From: Acidobacteriota bacterium
GTDB taxonomy: Bacteria; Acidobacteriota; Terriglobia; Terriglobales; Acidobacteriaceae
Length of the DNA: 64,000 nt
Assembly (NCBI GenBank): GCA_021780315.1
Contig: JAJXYY010000018.1
Span: 143,028 to 207,027, forward strand
Direction of reading: 5' to 3'
In this document: positions 33,901 through 42,096 of the stretch, one piece after another
How the letters are laid out: each line of letters opens with the position of its first letter
How positions within the stretch are numbered: position 1 is the first letter of the stretch
Notes under the pieces: model-generated
What the model saw: only the letters and a program-made list of their open reading frames with translations
The model's database searches: none
What the model was told of the DNA's origin: nothing
Position numbers and translations under genes: made by a program

Positions 33901-35526
33901 CTCCATCCTGTCGTGCCCATCGTCTTCCTGAGCCAACCCTCGCCCAAGGCGCTGCAGGCCGCTGGAATCGTCGCCTCCTGGTTCGGTATTCTCACTGACT
34001 TTCGCCCCGTCCGTTTTCCCGTCTCCCTCGGCTCCATCCCTAGCGGCAACGCCATCGTTATCGGCGAAAACGCCGCCGATCTTCCCGCCTCACTCAAGAT
34101 CAGCGCCAGCTCCGGCCCGACCGTAGCCATGCGCACCAATCCCATCGACCCTTACTCCAAAATCCTCGTCCTCACCGGCGATAATCCTGACGACCTCGTC
34201 ATCGCGGCTACCGCACTGACCTTGCAGCGCGATCTCTTCCAAAGCGATCAGGTCCGCATCCCCAGCCTCAAGATGCCCGCACCCCGCGAGCCCGACGACG
34301 CTCCCCGCTGGCTCAGCACAGAAAAGATCACACATATCGGCGACATCGCGCAGACCGGCGACCTCCAGGGCGACGGCTCCGTCCCCGTCGGCGTCTACAT
34401 GCGCCTCCCGCCAGACCTCTACTACGGCGCACAGCAGAATCTCGGCTTCCACATGGGCTACCGCTACAACGCGATTCCGCTCGCCAACGAAAGCACGCTC
34501 CAGGTCTACATGAACAACGGCTACGTCAGCTCGACGCCCATGCCGCACACCGATAAAGCCTCATCTGTTCTGGAAACCATCGTCCCCGTGCCGGTCGTCA
34601 ACATGCGGCCCTTCTCCAACTCGATGATGATGAAGTTCATCTTCCTCCTGCACAAGAAAGGGAAGTGCGAAGACACCGCCCCCTACAACCTGCAAGGCGC
34701 CATCCTAAAAGACTCCTACCTCGATATTCGCGATATCCCTCACTGGGCTGTGCTGCCCAATCTCGAGATCTTCGCCAATGCTGGCTATCCCTTCACCCGC
34801 AAGGCTGACCTCGCCGATACCGCCGTCGTCATGCCCGATACCTCCGGTGCCGACGAGATCGAGATGTACCTCACCCTCATGGGCCACTTCGGCGCGCAAA
34901 CCGGCTACCCCGTCCTCAGCGTCGACGTCACCAACTCCGACGGCATGAAGACCGACCGGCGCAAGGACTACCTCGTTCTCGGAACCGTAGAAGACCAGCC
35001 TGCACTCAGCCGCCTGAGCCCCTCGCTGCCCGTAGCCGTCGACGGCAGTGGCCTCCATATTCAGGACACTCAGGGCTTCTTCGCCAACATCCAGCACGCC
35101 TGGTGGAAGGTTCGCAGCTCCGACCACATCCAGTCCGGCCAGTTGGAGACCGCCGGTGGACTCCCCGATGCTCTCGTCGAAGGCATCGAGTGGCCCAGTG
35201 GATCCCGGCGCTCCGTCGTCATCGTCGCCCTCCGCGATCACAGCGTAGTCCCCAACTTCCTCTCGGTCTTCCTCAAGACCTCCCAGTCCTCCGATATCTC
35301 GCAATCGGTCAGCGTCCTCCACGGTTCGCGCTTCGTCTCCTACCGCATCGGCAACGATGTCTACCGCGTCGGCTCGCTCTCCCTGTGGATTCAACTCAAC
35401 ATGCTCTTCTCTGAGTTCCCCTGGCTCATCGTCGTCTCAACCCTCATCTTCTGCTTCTTCATGGCGATCATCATCCGCGCCATGTTGCGCCGTCATGCTC
35501 GGGCTCGCCTGCAAGGGAACGACTAA
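30934..35526 (+). CDS. bcsA: Fused cellulose synthase BcsA-BcsB (UDP-forming)
   Basis: This 1530-residue protein polymerises UDP-glucose into beta-1,4-glucan and passes it across the inner membrane. BcsA part, about 1-725: GT2 core with D189D190G, D237xD239, TED (Asp334) and QRIRW (370-374), membrane helices on both sides, then a PilZ domain with R589xxxR593 and D616xSxxG621, the c-di-GMP site. BcsB part, from about 757: periplasmic domains such as DAYHSVYFSVP and a C-terminal membrane anchor (residues 1495-1520). The join (735-756) reads like a signal peptide ending LSA-Q, so the chain may be cut into A and B subunits, as reported for Komagataeibacter AcsAB. The length is also close to AcsAB. 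Confidence 0.95.
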   Translation: MTSSFWKEFESGDAFLLRMLRVAVLVGGAFVLIFTGILELTWPQQAVLGLLTVLLAIWMDRSSSSYLVTLTLMLASCYSTFRYGFWRLSTTIKFFLDPGSTWTFLDAFFIWMLVGAETYAFAILYLGFMQTLWPLRRTPVPLPDDPDMWPSVDLVIPTYNEPLNVVRYTALAAMNIDWPADKLNVYILDDGKREEFRKFAEEAGVGYMTRDDNKHAKAGNINRALERLDSPFVAIFDCDHVPTRSFLQVTLGWFLRDSKLAMLQTPHHFYSPDPFERNLSQFRIIPNEGELFYGIVQDGNDFWNATFFCGSCAVLRRTALDEIGGIAVETVTEDAHTSLRMQTNGWNTAYINIPQAAGLATERLSGHVKQRIRWARGMIQILRTDNPLFAKGLKFAQRICYFNAMSHFLYAFPRLIFLTAPLIYLVLGHTNVPGYWAAILAYAFPHLVLSSMTNSRIQGQHRHSFWNEIYETILAPYILLPTLLAIVNPKLGSFDVTAKGGVVNRTFFDQRIAQPFLLMIGMNVAGMLCAIPRYWQMPGSDWIWPLNIPAGMFDGTHPGTIIMNLIWVCFNLVLLGVCVAVAWENQQRRQTVRVTMAVQADILLPNGNRVQGVTADMSSGGAMIKVDHNFVSSPGDLVKLTFPVLDGEATLPATVIGVRDNLLRVQFDPLTLQEEEALTMVLYSRADSWLGWGETREADKPMKSLGLIFRLSIKGLTQTFRGLMKTKKTPPKGKLATSVVPLLLFTLLLASTSLSAQLRSLQGARFAAQMVPATAPTGAAGSQSAASGVALQTTDGGVPARPVAPGSFDNIFSLSDVGVTDTIVLRGVDAYHSVYFSVPQTQVVKTATMKLRYHFSPGLIPALSHLKVSLNGTLFATLPVTNQPSPIAAHSDSANGQNEADQQTLVVTRNENNALLEATLTLPAEMLVHDNELTFEFVGHYTMQCEDPSHSTLWSHVDNTSTIEIAGSLLPLQNDLKLLPLPFYDAAVNLHPVVPIVFLSQPSPKALQAAGIVASWFGILTDFRPVRFPVSLGSIPSGNAIVIGENAADLPASLKISASSGPTVAMRTNPIDPYSKILVLTGDNPDDLVIAATALTLQRDLFQSDQVRIPSLKMPAPREPDDAPRWLSTEKITHIGDIAQTGDLQGDGSVPVGVYMRLPPDLYYGAQQNLGFHMGYRYNAIPLANESTLQVYMNNGYVSSTPMPHTDKASSVLETIVPVPVVNMRPFSNSMMMKFIFLLHKKGKCEDTAPYNLQGAILKDSYLDIRDIPHWAVLPNLEIFANAGYPFTRKADLADTAVVMPDTSGADEIEMYLTLMGHFGAQTGYPVLSVDVTNSDGMKTDRRKDYLVLGTVEDQPALSRLSPSLPVAVDGSGLHIQDTQGFFANIQHAWWKVRSSDHIQSGQLETAGGLPDALVEGIEWPSGSRRSVVIVALRDHSVVPNFLSVFLKTSQSSDISQSVSVLHGSRFVSYRIGNDVYRVGSLSLWIQLNMLFSEFPWLIVVSTLIFCFFMAIIIRAMLRRHARARLQGND

Positions 35527-35532
35527 CGCCGT

Positions 35533-36750
35533 ATGTATCCAGTTCTGTCCGCAACAAATCTTTCCGCCGCAGCTCGCATCCCCCGTTGGTTGCAGAGATG
35601 CTGGTCGCGCAGAGTATGCACTGCGGCGCTTCTCCTCATGGTTGCCCTGCAGTCCGGCTGTCGCGCCCAGCAGTCCTGGCCGCTGTGGGAGAGCTACACC
35701 CGCAACGCAATCGATCCCAGCGGCCGCGTCGTCGACCACAGCGCAGCAGACCGCACCACCAGCGAAGGACAGGCCTACGCCATGTTCTTCGCACTCGTGG
35801 ACAACGACCGCTCCCGCTTCGACAAACTCTTCCATTGGACGCAGGACAACCTCGCCGATGGCGATCTCTCCCTGCGCCTGCCTGCCTGGAGCTGGGGCAA
35901 GGCCCCCGACGGCAGCTGGAAGGTCCTCGACCAGAACCCCGCCTCCGACGCCGACCTCTGGATCGCCTACGACCTTTCCGAGGCTGGACGACTCTGGCAC
36001 GACCCCCGCTACGCCCAACTCGGCAGCCTTATGGCCACCCGCGTCGCCCAGCAGGAGATCGTCATCATCCCCAGCCTCGGCCCCACTCTGCTCTCCGGTA
36101 CTCAGGGCTTCCATCCAGACTCCTCCATCTGGATTCTCAACCCCAGCTACATGCCGCCATCGCTGCTCAGCTACTTTGCCACCACCCAGCCTCAGGGCCC
36201 CTGGGCCTCAGTCCTCCAGTCTGTGCCCCAGATCCTCTCTCAGGGCTCACCCTCCGGCTTCGCCATGGACTGGGTCGCCGCCGGCTCCACCATCCGTCCC
36301 TCGCCCCCGCCAGCACTGCTCGCAACCGGCAACTCGAATGCCCCCGCTGTCGGCAGCTACGACGCCATCCGCGTCTATCTCTGGCTCGGCATCGCCGACC
36401 CCGACACCCCCGGCGTCTCCGAAAGCCTCACCGCAGTCGATGCCATGGCCACCTACCTACAGCACCACTCCACCCCGCCCCAGCGTGTCGACTCCAACGG
36501 ACATATCCTCGACGAAAATCCCCCTGTCGCGTTTTCGGCTGCCGTAGTACCCTACCTGCACGCGGTTGATCTACCGCAACTAGTAAAGACTCAAACGGAT
36601 AGGATGGCCGCCCTCAAAGACCCATCCACCGGGCTGTACGGAAGGGAAGCAGCGTACTACGACCAGAATCTGGCTCTTTTTGCCACAGGATGGTCCGAAC
36701 ATCGCTATCGTTTTGCGCGCGACGGCAAACTTATCGTTCCTTGGAAGTAA
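35533..36750 (+). CDS. bcsZ: Cellulose-operon endoglucanase BcsZ (GH8)
   Basis: This 405-residue GH8 endo-beta-1,4-glucanase has an N-terminal hydrophobic export signal with a Cys at its end (LQSGC), possibly but not canonically a lipobox. The expected catalytic set is visible: Glu78 in TTSEGQAYAM, Asp141 in SDADLW and Asp277 in SYDAIRVYLW. BcsZ trims or edits nascent cellulose in the periplasm and affects fibre properties. The gene starts 6 bases after bcsAB and lies between it and bcsC, the usual order. No domain is missing, and the length is slightly above the E. coli protein because of the long N-terminus. Confidence 0.93.
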   Translation: MYPVLSATNLSAAARIPRWLQRCWSRRVCTAALLLMVALQSGCRAQQSWPLWESYTRNAIDPSGRVVDHSAADRTTSEGQAYAMFFALVDNDRSRFDKLFHWTQDNLADGDLSLRLPAWSWGKAPDGSWKVLDQNPASDADLWIAYDLSEAGRLWHDPRYAQLGSLMATRVAQQEIVIIPSLGPTLLSGTQGFHPDSSIWILNPSYMPPSLLSYFATTQPQGPWASVLQSVPQILSQGSPSGFAMDWVAAGSTIRPSPPPALLATGNSNAPAVGSYDAIRVYLWLGIADPDTPGVSESLTAVDAMATYLQHHSTPPQRVDSNGHILDENPPVAFSAAVVPYLHAVDLPQLVKTQTDRMAALKDPSTGLYGREAAYYDQNLALFATGWSEHRYRFARDGKLIVPWK

Positions 36751-36856
36751 CCAAACCAAGCCTATCTCTAGGAATCCAACGGGACAAGACAGTGGATTCC
36801 ACGAAAAAAACGGTACAAAAACATAAAAAAGCGGTAAGCTTCGGAGAGGTACTGGG

Positions 36857-39800
36857 TTGTCTAATCTGATTCCCTTGGGTCCAGTACCTTGTCGGCGCAC
36901 TTTTATGAAGATAGTCCCGCAGATCCGGTCAATTCGATTTCTGACGTCAGCCCTCCTGTTTGGCGCGCTGGCTGTCTCGCTGCCGTACACGCGGTCCTAC
37001 GCGCAAAACGTCCAATCCACTACTCAGTCCCTGCTCGACAAGGCCCATGCGCTCGAAGTCCGTGGGCGTCTGGACATGGCCTCCCAGACCTGGCAGCAGG
37101 TACTCCTCGCCGATCCCAACAACCCCGAGGCTCTCGGTGGCCTCGCTCGTGCCGCGAAGTTTGCCGGCAACTCCGCACTGGCGAATACCTACCTCGATCG
37201 CCTCCGCGCCATCAACCCCAATGACCCCAATATCAACCGGGTCGAGAACATGGGCAGCCAGCAGACCCAGCAGACTCAACTCAAGCAGGCAGGCAAGCTC
37301 GCCGAATCTGGCCAGTACGCCCAGGCTATGGCCATCTATCGCCAGGTCTTTGGAACCAATCCGCCCGCTGGAGACTGGGCGCTCGCCTACTACGAAACTG
37401 AGTCCGCAACCGAAGGTGGCCGGCCACATGCCATAGAAGGCCTTCGCGCCCTCATGGGCAAATTTCCCAGCGACTCCCGCTATCAGATCGCACTCGGCCG
37501 AATCCTTACCTACGACCCCAAGACTCGTCAGGAAGGCCGTCGCCTGCTCGAACGCCACACCGCCGACCCTCAGGCCGCGGAAGCCCTGCGCCAGTCACTC
37601 GTGTGGGACGCGTCCAACCCCGCCAGTGCTGCGGATATCCGCGCCTACCTCGCCAGACATAACGACGCCCAGCTTGCTACCGCCCTGCGCAATCAGCCCA
37701 AAGTGACCACCTCGAGGGGCAGCACCGCCGTTCCGCAAACCCCTGAAGAGATCGCTGCTGTAGAAGCAGCCCGCGCCAAAGGAGTTCAGGAGCAGCAAGC
37801 CTACAACGCCCTCAATGCGAAGCATCTCGACGAAGCAGAGTTGCTCTTCAAAGCTATCCTTGCAAACGATCCGGAGAACCCCCGCGCACTTGCTGGAATG
37901 GGTTACATCCGCATGCAGCAGTCCAACTTCGGCGGAGCCATCAGCTTCCTCGAGCAGGCCAAGCAGAATGGCTCCCGCGATGCCGGTGTCGACACTGCCC
38001 TCGAAACCGCACGCTTCTACGCCGTCATGGCCGACGCCTCCACTGCACTTAACGAGAACGACCTGACTACTGCAGAGCAGCAGTATCGTGCTGCGCTCGT
38101 CATGCGCGCCAATAGCTCAGAAGCTCTCGAAGGTCTGGGCGGCACTCTCCTCAAGGCCCAGCAGGCCGAGGCTGCTATCCCCGTCTTCGACCGCTACACC
38201 AAGGTCAAGCCGTCTGCTGCCGCTGCATGGCGCGGTCTCTTCATGGCCTACTACGGAGCAGGCAATGCCCCTCAGGCTCTGCTCGTCGAACGCAAAATCC
38301 CCACCGCCATTCACGCCCAGTTGATGCGCGACCCGGAGTTCCTGCGCACCTTGGCCTCGGCCTACTCCGCCGTCGGTCGCGACGCCGACGCCCAACGCGT
38401 CCTTCACAGTGCCCTCGACCTGCCCTTCCCGTCCGGAGCCAAAGGCCTCAAGGTAGAAACCCAGCTCCAGTACGCCAGCCTGCTCCAGCAGGCCAATCGT
38501 CTGGATCAGGCGGGCGGACTATATCGTCAGGTGCTCGCCTCGGATGTCTCGAATACCTCGGCCTGGCAAGGCCTCATTCGCGTCCAGCACGCGATGAAGC
38601 AGGATCCCATCGCACTGCAAACCCTGCAGAGCATGCCTCCCTCCAGCTACGAGATTGCCATGCGCGATCCCGGCTTCCAGACTACCGTCGCCTCTATCTA
38701 TCAGAGTCAGAACCGCCTCGATGCCGCTCAGGACATCCTTGAGAAATCGGTCAATCAGCAACTAGCCGCCAACCAGAAGCCTTCCACCGGCATCCTGCTG
38801 CAGCTCGCTGGACTGTATTTGCAACGCAATAACCCACAGAAAGCCTTCCCCATTTACCAGTCGATCCTATCTGAGAACCCCGATCGTCCGGATGCATGGA
38901 AGGGCCTGCTCTCGGTACTCCACACCTCTGGTCGCGATCAGGAAGCGCTCGCCCAGATTCAGCAGATACCTACCCCTGTCCGTACGCAATTGGAGCAGGA
39001 TGTCGATTACCTCCAGAACGTCGGCGCTATCTACAACGCACTCGGCCAGCCCCAGCAGGCCATGGTATTTATGAATCGCGTGCAGCAGCACTATGCCGTG
39101 CAGCACGCCTCGGCACCGGCCGACGTCGATATTCAGGATGCCTGGCTGCTCTTCAACGGCAACAACGACGCAGGACTCTATCGCCAGTTAATGCTGCTCG
39201 GCGGACGTCAGGATCTCAACGACGAGCAACGCCGCACCGTCCAAACCATTTGGACCAACTGGGCCGTCCGCCGTGCCAATCAGACCGCAGCTACAGGCAA
39301 TATCCGCCGTTCGCTTGCCATCCTCAACGCCGCGGCAAAGTCCTTCCCCGATAACCCCGGCGTACTCCGCGCTCTCGCCTCAGGCTATGCACGCGCTGGA
39401 CTGCCCAAGCAGGCTGTCCTCATCTTCAAAGCGCAGGACATGACCTCCGCCACCGCATCCGATTACAAGGCAGCCGTGGGTGCCGCGCTCTCTGCCGGCG
39501 ATATCAAATCCGCCGAAACCTGGCTCCGTTACGGGCTCGATGCTTATCCCAAAGACGCAGAGATGCTCAACCTTGGCGCCCGCTTCGAGCAGTCCCGTGG
39601 CGACAGCGGTCGCGCTGCCGAGTACTATCGTGCCTCGCTTGCTGCCATGCCGCCCGGAGATCCCGGCGCAGAGCTTGCCAATGAACTCAGCATGCCCGCA
39701 CCCGTCACCCGTCTGCCCAGTCAGGCCCAGCCCCAGGATCTCGCCACACTCCTTCGCAACTCCGTCAACGACTCGGTAGACATCCCCCAGAACACCCCGA

Positions 39801-41938
39801 CTCCCCAACCCTACCTGCCCAACTACGGCAACTATAGCGGTCAGGCTCCGATCCAGGTCAACGGTGGCACTTCCAACGTTGTGCCGTCGTATATGGCCAA
39901 TCCCAGCTCCCGCAACTCCAGACCGCCCGGAGGCTCTCGCCTGGGTGATTATGTCCCCCAAGCCGCAACCAATTCCTCCCCCGAACCCTACATGCCCTCC
40001 GCCCCTGCGGGGGATTCGTCGTATCTGGCATACCAACGCCAACAGATCCAACGCCTCACCCAACAAGCCCAACTACAGCAACCCATCTCCGCTGAGCCGC
40101 AGCAATCCGAGCCGCAGCAAGAGGTCTACGGGCCCTACGTCCCCTACAATCCAACGCCACAGACCTATGGATACTCCCCATCTCCTGTACCCGTTCAGCT
40201 AGGCGACAGTACCCCTCATATCACACCGCCCCAGCGTGAAGTGACCGATGTTTTGCCCACTGCTCGCTACATGCCAAACGCCCGCGGCAACAGCAAGACC
40301 TCCAGCAGGGCGATGACCGGCACTAGTACACCCCCGCCCGACGACTACAGCACTGCACCCACGCAGAATACCCAGTACAACACTCAGGCCGACGTTCAGA
40401 AGCCGCAGCCCCATACTCGACCCAGCGCTTCAGTTACCTATCCGGACACAGCCTCTGCCGCTTTGCAGTCCGGCGACAACTACGGCCAGCAATATCCACA
40501 ACCTGGTACCAGTCGACGCACAGCAACCCGCGCACGCACCTCCTCGTCCACCCCCACCCAACCGCTCCCGGCCCTCAGTTATCCCGGCGTCGCCCAGCCA
40601 CTCAGCGGCTCGGCCTATCCCGTCATCGGACCTGCCGCCCCCACCGGCGTCCCGCCGACCGACGCGGAGTTGGCAGCCAAAAACGTACCACCCCTCCGTG
40701 GTGGCTATGGCGCGGTAGTCCCCGGCCAGGCGCTCTCACCCCGCGAGCAGACCGAACTCGAACTCTCCACCTTGGAATCCTCCTACAGCGGCTGGATCGG
40801 TGGCACCGTCGTCGGACGATATCGCAGCGGTACCGCCGGATTCGATCGCCTCACCGCACTCGAGTCGCCCTTTGAGGCCTCCGCCGTCCTGGGCAAATCC
40901 GTCCGCGTCACCATCGTCCCGCGCGCCGTATTCCTCAACTCCGGAACCGTCGACAGCACAGCCTTCCAAAACGCCGTTGGTACCATCCCGGTGCTCGGCA
41001 CCTTGTCTGCCGCTGCGCTCACCGCGCCCCCGCAGCAGTTCTCCAGCGGAGTCGGCGGCGAACTCCAGTTGACCACCAAGAACCTCGGTCTGGCTCTCGG
41101 ATACACCCCCTACGGCTTCCTCGTTACCAACATTACTGGCCGCGCCCAGTGGACCCCCTTCGGCGGACACTTCACCTTCTTTGCGGAACGTGATTCCGTC
41201 AAGGAAACCCAGTTGTCCTATGCCGGATTGCGCGACCCCGGTACCGTCTCCGCCATCTACGACGGCAACATTTGGGGCGGCGTTATCTCCACCACCGGCG
41301 GTGCTCGCATCGATATCGGCTCCGAACGCTCCGGACTCTACGTCTCCGGCGACGGGGGCGTACTCACCGGCTACCACGTCCTCGACAACACCAAGTACGA
41401 GGGCTCCATGGGTGCTTACTTCCGTGTCAAGCGCTGGCCAGGATACGGAAGCCTCAACATCGGTGCCAGCTTCTTCGGCATGCACTACGACTACAACGAG
41501 CGCGGCCTCACCTACGGGCAGGGCGGCTACTTCAGCCCCAACGTCTACTTCCTCGCCGCCGTTCCCGTCACCTTCAACGGAAACTACAAGAATGACTTCC
41601 ACTACACCATCAACGGCAGTGTAGGCGTGCAGACCTTCCAGGAAGCCAAAGCCCCCTACTACCCGCTCGACCTCTCCCTGGAGACCGGCTCACAAAACGC
41701 GCAGTATCCACTCAATAGCAACACTGGCCTCAACTACGCTCTCATCTCCGAGGGCTCCTACCGCATCGCCGACCACTGGTACGTTGGCGCCTTCGTCAAT
41801 GGCAACAACACCAACAACTACAACACCGTCTCCGGTGGCTTCTTTGTTCGGTATCTCTTCAAGGCCCAGCCCTCAACGGAAAACGCCCCCTCCGGTCTCT
41901 TTCCCACCAGTGGCTTCCGTCCCCTGCGAGTCCCGTAG
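36857..41938 (+). CDS. bcsC: Cellulose export protein BcsC (TPR scaffold and outer-membrane barrel)
   Basis: This protein of about 1690 residues has a signal peptide (FLTSALLFGALAVSLP), then many TPR repeats (to about residue 940, e.g. ALGGLARAAKFAGNSALA), a Pro/Gln/Ser/Tyr-rich linker (about 970-1290) and the BCSC_C beta-barrel (about 1295-1693, with ELELSTLESSYSGWIGG and an aromatic C-terminus). BcsC conducts cellulose through the outer membrane. E. coli BcsC is about 1150 residues, so the linker and extra TPRs are expansions. TTG 36857 is taken because GGAGAGG lies 7 bases upstream; ATG 36905, in frame and before the signal peptide, has no site. Confidence 0.92.
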   Translation: MSNLIPLGPVPCRRTFMKIVPQIRSIRFLTSALLFGALAVSLPYTRSYAQNVQSTTQSLLDKAHALEVRGRLDMASQTWQQVLLADPNNPEALGGLARAAKFAGNSALANTYLDRLRAINPNDPNINRVENMGSQQTQQTQLKQAGKLAESGQYAQAMAIYRQVFGTNPPAGDWALAYYETESATEGGRPHAIEGLRALMGKFPSDSRYQIALGRILTYDPKTRQEGRRLLERHTADPQAAEALRQSLVWDASNPASAADIRAYLARHNDAQLATALRNQPKVTTSRGSTAVPQTPEEIAAVEAARAKGVQEQQAYNALNAKHLDEAELLFKAILANDPENPRALAGMGYIRMQQSNFGGAISFLEQAKQNGSRDAGVDTALETARFYAVMADASTALNENDLTTAEQQYRAALVMRANSSEALEGLGGTLLKAQQAEAAIPVFDRYTKVKPSAAAAWRGLFMAYYGAGNAPQALLVERKIPTAIHAQLMRDPEFLRTLASAYSAVGRDADAQRVLHSALDLPFPSGAKGLKVETQLQYASLLQQANRLDQAGGLYRQVLASDVSNTSAWQGLIRVQHAMKQDPIALQTLQSMPPSSYEIAMRDPGFQTTVASIYQSQNRLDAAQDILEKSVNQQLAANQKPSTGILLQLAGLYLQRNNPQKAFPIYQSILSENPDRPDAWKGLLSVLHTSGRDQEALAQIQQIPTPVRTQLEQDVDYLQNVGAIYNALGQPQQAMVFMNRVQQHYAVQHASAPADVDIQDAWLLFNGNNDAGLYRQLMLLGGRQDLNDEQRRTVQTIWTNWAVRRANQTAATGNIRRSLAILNAAAKSFPDNPGVLRALASGYARAGLPKQAVLIFKAQDMTSATASDYKAAVGAALSAGDIKSAETWLRYGLDAYPKDAEMLNLGARFEQSRGDSGRAAEYYRASLAAMPPGDPGAELANELSMPAPVTRLPSQAQPQDLATLLRNSVNDSVDIPQNTPTPQPYLPNYGNYSGQAPIQVNGGTSNVVPSYMANPSSRNSRPPGGSRLGDYVPQAATNSSPEPYMPSAPAGDSSYLAYQRQQIQRLTQQAQLQQPISAEPQQSEPQQEVYGPYVPYNPTPQTYGYSPSPVPVQLGDSTPHITPPQREVTDVLPTARYMPNARGNSKTSSRAMTGTSTPPPDDYSTAPTQNTQYNTQADVQKPQPHTRPSASVTYPDTASAALQSGDNYGQQYPQPGTSRRTATRARTSSSTPTQPLPALSYPGVAQPLSGSAYPVIGPAAPTGVPPTDAELAAKNVPPLRGGYGAVVPGQALSPREQTELELSTLESSYSGWIGGTVVGRYRSGTAGFDRLTALESPFEASAVLGKSVRVTIVPRAVFLNSGTVDSTAFQNAVGTIPVLGTLSAAALTAPPQQFSSGVGGELQLTTKNLGLALGYTPYGFLVTNITGRAQWTPFGGHFTFFAERDSVKETQLSYAGLRDPGTVSAIYDGNIWGGVISTTGGARIDIGSERSGLYVSGDGGVLTGYHVLDNTKYEGSMGAYFRVKRWPGYGSLNIGASFFGMHYDYNERGLTYGQGGYFSPNVYFLAAVPVTFNGNYKNDFHYTINGSVGVQTFQEAKAPYYPLDLSLETGSQNAQYPLNSNTGLNYALISEGSYRIADHWYVGAFVNGNNTNNYNTVSGGFFVRYLFKAQPSTENAPSGLFPTSGFRPLRVP

Positions 41939-42011
41939 CCTGCAATCCGCATAGCCTAACTCATCGCACGATCCCACCTTCCATCCAAGCCAAACTACGC
42001 AAGAATTTATC

Positions 42012-42040
42012 TTGATTCCGGACACTTCGCGTCGTATAAC
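42012..42040 (+). promoter_or_regulatory. Sigma-70-type promoter upstream of the first DUF3857 gene
   Basis: TTGATT (42012-42017) and TATAAC (42035-42040) are separated by exactly 17 bases. The gene starts 57 bases downstream. This suggests that the DUF3857 pair is transcribed separately from the bcs operon. Confidence 0.6.
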
Positions 42041-42096
42041 TGCGGCAACTGCAAAACTTGTCTCGTGCCGTATCGTTTCTGTCTTGGAAAGGGTCC

